64,000 nucleotides of DNA from Emcibacter sp. Lineage in GTDB: Bacteria > Pseudomonadota > Alphaproteobacteria > Sphingomonadales > Emcibacteraceae. This document shows positions 59,422 through 64,000 of the stretch, one piece after another (the stretch's first letter is position 1; each line of letters starts with the position of its first letter). Both the position numbers and the translations under genes were made by a program. The DNA lies in NCBI GenBank assembly GCA_021741205.1, contig JAIOYI010000010.1, positions 29,954-93,953 on the forward strand. Reading direction: 5' to 3'. The notes under the pieces were generated by a model. It was not told where the DNA came from. It saw nothing but the letters and a program-made list of their open reading frames with translations, and made no database searches.

Positions 59422-60183
59422 TTATCCTTTCTCACTTATAAAAACCCCAAGCGACACCGCTTGTGAAAATTCTTGTTGAAAATCTTGAATCTGCTCTCCA
59501 TTATTTTCAATTTTCACCATGGCATCGGCAAAGCTTTCGCCGTTTTGGCACGATGTGACCAGAATGCCAAAGGCATCTGAAATTTTTCGTATCAAAACAA
59601 CATCGTCCTGAGTACGCCATACCAGTATTTTGTGAGGATCTTCTATAAGATGGATTGCTTCTACTTCCACTTTTTGATGTTCCATCCAGATGTCAAGCGC
59701 ATTAAAGCGTTGATCCAATATATGAACGCTTGGATGGAATTTCAAAGAAAGATAAGGATTTAACGATAACCCATTCAGCAAGTCTTTAAAGCTCAAGGAT
59801 ACGGCATCATCAGCAATCTCAGCCTCAAAATGCGCCCACTCCAACGCGGCAACATCAGGCAAATAAAGAAATTTCTGTGTCTGTGGAAATGATTTTAAAA
59901 AAGAAGGGATATCACCGCCAAAATGATGGCGATTACCCAAAGTCTGCGGATGCGCTCTGATATAATGCTTTACCAAGATCCTAAAAAAATCTTCGTCAAG
60001 TATCTTTTGCACCACAGGAAAGGCGTTGGCCAAAATATCCGTCAAACCAAAAAGCGTATTATTATAATAAATATCAAGCCTTGCGGACGTGCATAAGGTG
60101 GGATCAAGAAAGTCCTCACTCGTGCGCTCACCCGTATAAATATCATGGATGAAGGACGCCTGAATTTCATGCAGCGTTGTCAT
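59422..60183 (-). CDS. bufC: DUF2063 protein, BufC-like MNIO partner
   Basis: LHEIQASFIHDIYTGERTSEDF...RLDIYYNNTLFGLTDILANAFPVVQKILDEDFFRILVKHYIRAHP. Confidence 0.9.
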   Translation of the reverse strand: MTTLHEIQASFIHDIYTGERTSEDFLDPTLCTSARLDIYYNNTLFGLTDILANAFPVVQKILDEDFFRILVKHYIRAHPQTLGNRHHFGGDIPSFLKSFPQTQKFLYLPDVAALEWAHFEAEIADDAVSLSFKDLLNGLSLNPYLSLKFHPSVHILDQRFNALDIWMEHQKVEVEAIHLIEDPHKILVWRTQDDVVLIRKISDAFGILVTSCQNGESFADAMVKIENNGEQIQDFQQEFSQAVSLGVFISEKG

Positions 60184-61027
60184 GACATGCCCTCTTCACT
60201 TCTGCTCTGATGTTATCTGCCTTAACCGCCTCACCAATCAGAACATCTAGGGCTGGAATATCAGTGTCCCATTCGATCAAAGTGGGAACATCTCCAAAAC
60301 GTCTTAAGGCATAGGCATAAAGCTCCCAAACTTCTGGATAAACCGGTTTCCCGTGGGTATCGATGTAAATTTTTTCGCCATTCTCATGCTCATTGATCTG
60401 ATATCCCGCCAGATGAAATTGTTTAACCCGTCCGTCATCTATAATTCCATCTATATAGGCTTTTGCATCAATTCCAAGATTATGAGCACTGACGGTGATA
60501 TTATTTATATCCAAAAGTAGCCCACAATCGCTGCGGCTGACTAGTGCGTTGAGAAAGTCCATTTCCGTAAAATCAATATTCGCAAAGGCCAGATAATTGG
60601 ATGGGTTTTCAATAAGTATCTGTCGGTCTATTTTATCCTGAAATTCCAAAACATGATCAACAAAAATATCCAAAGCTTCATTGGTATAGGGTACTGGCAA
60701 TAAATCAGGCACATGAATATGACTATAGCCACTCCACGATAAATGCTCAGAAACAAAAACGGGGTCAATGTCATCGACAAGAGACTTGATCTGTCGCAGA
60801 TGATCCTGGTCTAGTCCATCGGCACGACCCAAGGAAAGACCTACACCATGAAGGGTGACGGGATATATTTGCGAAATTTCTTTTAAAATTTTTCGGGGTT
60901 GCCCACCACCAAAATAATTTTCTGAATGGGCTTCCACAAAGCCAATTTCTGTTTTGGTGGTCAGAAGTTCCCGCGCATGGCACGCACGTAGCCCGATTCC
61001 TGATCGTTCAAGCGTATGTTTTTGCAT
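60167..61027 (-). CDS. bufB: DUF692 MNIO-family peptide-modifying oxidase, BufB-like
   Basis: GIGLRACHARELL...VEAHSENYFGGG, LHGVGLSLG, SEHLSWSG, ILIENPSNYL, LLDINNITVSAHN. Confidence 0.95.
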   Translation of the reverse strand: MQKHTLERSGIGLRACHARELLTTKTEIGFVEAHSENYFGGGQPRKILKEISQIYPVTLHGVGLSLGRADGLDQDHLRQIKSLVDDIDPVFVSEHLSWSGYSHIHVPDLLPVPYTNEALDIFVDHVLEFQDKIDRQILIENPSNYLAFANIDFTEMDFLNALVSRSDCGLLLDINNITVSAHNLGIDAKAYIDGIIDDGRVKQFHLAGYQINEHENGEKIYIDTHGKPVYPEVWELYAYALRRFGDVPTLIEWDTDIPALDVLIGEAVKADNIRAEVKRACHDNAA

Positions 61028-61053
61028 TATGGAAACTCCTGAGCCTTCTAAAA

Positions 61054-61341
61054 TTACATTTTAACTGTCATACCACCAACGATTTTGTCGCATGTGCCTT
61101 TTGGAACATGAATCCATTCACCAGCCGCACCATCAGTTTTTGCTTGACCAGCACAGCTATGGCTATTGGCTTTACAATCATTTTGACCCGCCTTAACAAT
61201 ACCCGCACATTTTTCAGAACTTTCCTTACCGTCCTTGCCATCCATACCATTCTTGGCTTGAACGTTTGATGCCATCAAAGCAGCACCCGCAACAAAAGTT
61301 GTTAAAGCAGCCATAGTCATAAGCGTTTTAGAGAGTTGCAT
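61054..61341 (-). CDS. bufA: DUF2282 bufferin-type precursor peptide
   Basis: Signal peptide, then [48 protein letters not shown] with four Cys; followed by BufB/C/DoxX. Confidence 0.93.
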   Translation of the reverse strand: MQLSKTLMTMAALTTFVAGAALMASNVQAKNGMDGKDGKESSEKCAGIVKAGQNDCKANSHSCAGQAKTDGAAGEWIHVPKGTCDKIVGGMTVKM

Positions 61342-61436
61342 GTTATTTTCCTTTTCAGTCAGTTGTTATGTGGACAAAAAATAGCCCGTTGATTAAAATA
61401 AAGCTGAACATACCTTGAGTGCGTGTTCAAGATGTT

Positions 61437-61463
61437 AATACGTGCCTCAAAGGGTTTGGTTAC
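61437..61463 (-). promoter_or_regulatory. Candidate ECF-sigma promoter for the buf operon: GTAACC-N15-CGTATT
   Basis: Minus-strand GTAACC (61463-61458), 15-nt spacer, CGTATT (61442-61437), about 96 nt upstream of bufA. Confidence 0.5.
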
Positions 61464-61505
61464 ATCCAAACGAAAAAATGTTAAAAATATATTTTATAAG
61501 GATTT

Positions 61506-61532
61506 GTAACCAAAATCATATGTCAACGTATA
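61506..61532 (+). promoter_or_regulatory. Candidate ECF-sigma promoter on the sigma-gene side: GTAACC-N15-CGTATA
   Basis: Same element and spacing as the divergent minus-strand copy; overlaps the annotated 5' end of the sigma ORF. Confidence 0.4.
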
Positions 61533-62071
61533 ACAGTAAGAGATGGGATGAATGGATGCAGGCCACTTTAAGCGGTGACCAAACGGCTTATCGTTTACTT
61601 TTAACGGATTTGCGGCCATGGCTTACGGCATATTTTAAAAAACGCATTCATCACAATACCGTTGAGGATTTGGTGCAGGATACGTTAATGACACTTCATC
61701 ATAAAAGACAAACTTTTAATCCAGACTATCCCTTTGGTCCATGGATTTCAGCCGTGGCACGCCACCGTTGGATTGACCACATGCGAAAGACTCTTAAATA
61801 TGTTGAAACAGAAATTGATGAAAATCATCCTTCAGAGGATCATAAGCAAGATGAATGTGCAAAGCATGACGTGCGGACACTTCTTAACCTCATTCCAGAA
61901 ACGCAGGCTCGAATGATCGAAATGATGAAATTACAAGAAATGACAGTAGCGGAAATATCATGCCAAACAGGACACAGCCCATCATCCGTCAAAATCATGG
62001 TTCATCGTGGCATGAAAAAAATGATGGCCGCTGTTGAGGATATTAAAGTAGAGGACATTAAAGATGAATGA
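61520..62071 (+). CDS. ECF RNA polymerase sigma factor (Caulobacter SigF-like)
   Basis: LVQDTLMTLHHKRQTFNPDYPFGPWISAVARHRWIDHMRK; MTVAEISCQTGHSPSSVKIMVHRGMKKM; start uncertain (61442, 61520 or 61556). Confidence 0.9.
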   Translation: MSTYNSKRWDEWMQATLSGDQTAYRLLLTDLRPWLTAYFKKRIHHNTVEDLVQDTLMTLHHKRQTFNPDYPFGPWISAVARHRWIDHMRKTLKYVETEIDENHPSEDHKQDECAKHDVRTLLNLIPETQARMIEMMKLQEMTVAEISCQTGHSPSSVKIMVHRGMKKMMAAVEDIKVEDIKDE

Positions 62072-62705
62072 TCTTTTAATTGATCAATTGGTCAATGATC
62101 TGAACCCAAAAAAACCGTTGCTCAATAAGTCCTTATGGAAACATTGCACGATTTGTCTTGTTGCTGTGATCATTGTGATTCTATCCTTTATGGGGCTTCG
62201 TCTTGACCATTTAGCCGCCATGCAAAACGGCGCCATGTTCTGGAAGCCTCTGATATTTTTTACCGCATGGCTAGGCAGCATCCTACTCATCACCGATATT
62301 TCTCGACCGCAAGGCGGTTTGAAAAAAAGACATATTATACCCCTTGTGACGGCGGGCATGGTGTTCCTTTGGCAATTTTTTATGCAGAGGCATTCATTTT
62401 CTTGGGATGATATTACACTCGCCCTCAATCACACTTCTGCGCTTGTCTGTGTCTCCATGATTATGGGGTTTGGCCTTATGACGATGATCATAATATGGAA
62501 ATATTGGTTATTAAAAACCGCCACCGAACACCCTACTCTTTTAGGGGGATTGGCTGGATTTAGCGCAGGTTGCCTTTCCGCCACGGCCTATGCGTTACAT
62601 TGTAATCATGACACTATTTTGTATATCTCGGTCTATTACATACTGCCCATTTTGTTGCTTTGCCTTATGGGGGCGTACATGGGCCGGAAATTTCTACGCT
62701 GGTAA
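62064..62705 (+). CDS. NrsF/DUF1109-like membrane anti-sigma factor
   Basis: Six-TM ~213-aa protein overlapping the sigma gene end: MNDLLIDQLVNDLNPKKPL...GGLAGFSAGCLSATAYALHCNHDTILYISVYYILPI. Confidence 0.85.
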   Translation: MNDLLIDQLVNDLNPKKPLLNKSLWKHCTICLVAVIIVILSFMGLRLDHLAAMQNGAMFWKPLIFFTAWLGSILLITDISRPQGGLKKRHIIPLVTAGMVFLWQFFMQRHSFSWDDITLALNHTSALVCVSMIMGFGLMTMIIIWKYWLLKTATEHPTLLGGLAGFSAGCLSATAYALHCNHDTILYISVYYILPILLLCLMGAYMGRKFLRW

Positions 62706-62719
62706 TAGTCCTTTGTCGA

Positions 62720-63016
62720 TCATCGAAATTCCGTATCAATCAAATGATCATAGACCTTTATGGCTTCGTCAATGGCTTCATTCAGACGTTTTTTTGATTG
62801 TATCCACTTTGGCATCATCACATCTTCAACGGAAAAACGTTCAAATTCCACGTCTAAACTCGGGCTAGAATTTTTAAACGCAAGAAGAATATTGCGATAT
62901 TTTTCTGCCAACCCAATAATTTTGCCTAAGGGGCCTTCTGCATGAGCCCATGCTTCTGAACTGATCACTGTCATCAGCAATAGGGCAACGCTGAATTTTT
63001 GCCATGAAAAAATCAT
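62720..63016 (-). CDS. Small exported hypothetical protein
   Basis: Signal peptide ending AWAHA; overlaps the end of the amidohydrolase gene. Confidence 0.5.
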   Translation of the reverse strand: MIFSWQKFSVALLLMTVISSEAWAHAEGPLGKIIGLAEKYRNILLAFKNSSPSLDVEFERFSVEDVMMPKWIQSKKRLNEAIDEAIKVYDHLIDTEFR

Positions 63017-64000
63017 TGTCCGCTATAGACCTTTTTTCCCTTATACCAAGTTTGAAGAATGATGGTCTCACCAATTTGTTCTGTGGGAATGTCAAATAGG
63101 TTATCCTTAAGAATAATGATATTTGCATTTTTACCCACTTCCAACGATCCCGCCTGATCATCAATCCGTAAGGCTTTGGCACCATTAAGGGTAAAAATTT
63201 TGAGCGTTTCTGCTAAGGTTAAGCGTTCTTCCGACCAAAGAATTCCTTCAGCCTTGTCATAGGGATTAGCACGGGTGACAGTGGCCTCAATACCGGGCCA
63301 TGGGCTTATGGTCGGTGAAACGGACGGCCAATCGGAACCCGCTACTATCGTTGCCCCAAGACCAAGAAGGGTTTTGTTCGGCCAATAATGAAGTCCCCGC
63401 TCACCAAGAACGCTGACAATATTATCAATGATGGGCGATGGGAACCATAAATAAGGCGATATATCAGGCGATACATTAAGGACCCCAAAGCGTTTGAGGT
63501 CATCATCAAGGATATAACCCGCATGAGCAATTTCATGCATTTTGTCCTTATTACCATTCATTTTACGGGCATAGTCATAGGCTTCTAGCGCCTCATGGAC
63601 AGAACGATCCCCCGCCGCATGAATTTTAATGGTGAACCCCCTGCGATCCATTTCAGCGATTTCTTTATAAAAATCCTCGCCCGATAAATGGAGCATGCCC
63701 TTATTTTCCCCTGCGTGGGGGTGGCTAATATCAGGGGCATAGGCAATGGTCATTGCCGCAGACCGAGACGAGGTCGGTACGCCGTCCAAAAAGAATTTTA
63801 TAAAATTCGGATCCAGATTTTCCGATCTGTAAATTTTGGCATTTTCACTGTAATAATCATAATCAAGCGGTTCTTGCCGCCCACCATAAGGCGTATGTTG
63901 AGCCGCCGCCACATAGGCCGTAAGACCATCCGTCACATCAATATTATGCATGACTTTAAGAACTTCTATACTCATAGAGGCATCCTTATCGCCTGTAATG
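63013..64000 (-). CDS. YtcJ-like amidohydrolase, truncated by window end
   Basis: IKIHAAGDRSVHEALEAYDYAR, GSDWPSVSPTISPWPGIEATVTR; frame stays open from 63975 to 64000 (ITGDKDAS upstream of MSIEV). Confidence 0.87.
   Translation of the reverse strand, partial: ITGDKDASMSIEVLKVMHNIDVTDGLTAYVAAAQHTPYGGRQEPLDYDYYSENAKIYRSENLDPNFIKFFLDGVPTSSRSAAMTIAYAPDISHPHAGENKGMLHLSGEDFYKEIAEMDRRGFTIKIHAAGDRSVHEALEAYDYARKMNGNKDKMHEIAHAGYILDDDLKRFGVLNVSPDISPYLWFPSPIIDNIVSVLGERGLHYWPNKTLLGLGATIVAGSDWPSVSPTISPWPGIEATVTRANPYDKAEGILWSEERLTLAETLKIFTLNGAKALRIDDQAGSLEVGKNANIIILKDNLFDIPTEQIGETIILQTWYKGKKVYSGQ

Noticed and set aside
647-63975. Dozens of 60-200 aa ORFs antisense to, or out of frame inside, long genes (e.g. 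874..1125 -, 26400..26993 -, 48229..48690 +, 48941..49456 +, 20934..21368 -)
   Set aside because: They lie wholly inside well-supported conserved genes, with no recognisable domains and shadow-frame composition
1-64000. CRISPR arrays, transposons/IS, integrases, rRNA, phage structural genes
   Set aside because: No regularly spaced repeats, transposase/integrase motifs or rRNA-like sequence seen by eye; a tool-based scan would be needed to exclude them fully

Overview
Low-GC alphaproteobacterial-type chromosomal window; taxonomy is inferred from gene content and order only. Nearly all of it is coding. Segments, start to end: (1) a minus-strand outer-membrane-protein / LolA-like / RND-MMPL exporter operon (left gene truncated), then a DUF2892 pair with a Crp/Fnr regulator and a GTGA-N6-TCAC site; (2) M28 peptidase, Ser/Thr dehydratase-family enzyme, methyltransferase, small secreted proteins, ilvD, a TPR protein and a PAS-GGDEF cyclase; (3) a tightly packed 15-kb plus-strand anaerobic-aromatics-type operon (15010-30589): Had-like, Dch-like, TetR, AMP-ligase, PanE-like, HADH/ECH fusion, thiolase, SDR, 4-hydroxybenzoyl-CoA reductase C-A-B, then only ONE 2-hydroxyacyl-CoA-dehydratase/BCR-family subunit and ONE BcrA/D-type activase, then a thioesterase; (4) galE, an NDUFA9-like protein, tRNA-Leu(CAG) and a Fic gene between tRNA-3'-end-like repeats; (5) a TMADH-like flavoprotein near glutathione-dependent formaldehyde oxidation genes; (6) an ACR3 transporter, an MddA/NnrU-like membrane protein, and a TonB receptor / PQQ-dehydrogenase / TetR unit with shared palindromes; (7) ppdK-glyS-glyQ, S49 peptidase, methyltransferase, DUF2007 and polyprenyl synthase, interrupted by a two-gene ATP-grasp + unknown-protein cassette; (8) a bufferin-type copper RiPP operon (DUF2282/MNIO/DUF2063/DoxX) divergent from an ECF sigma / NrsF-like pair. 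Best candidates for undescribed biology are the one-plus-one-subunit BCR-like reductase in an aromatic-CoA operon, and the ATP-grasp + unknown pair. No database searches were run; all family calls come from reading the translated sequences.
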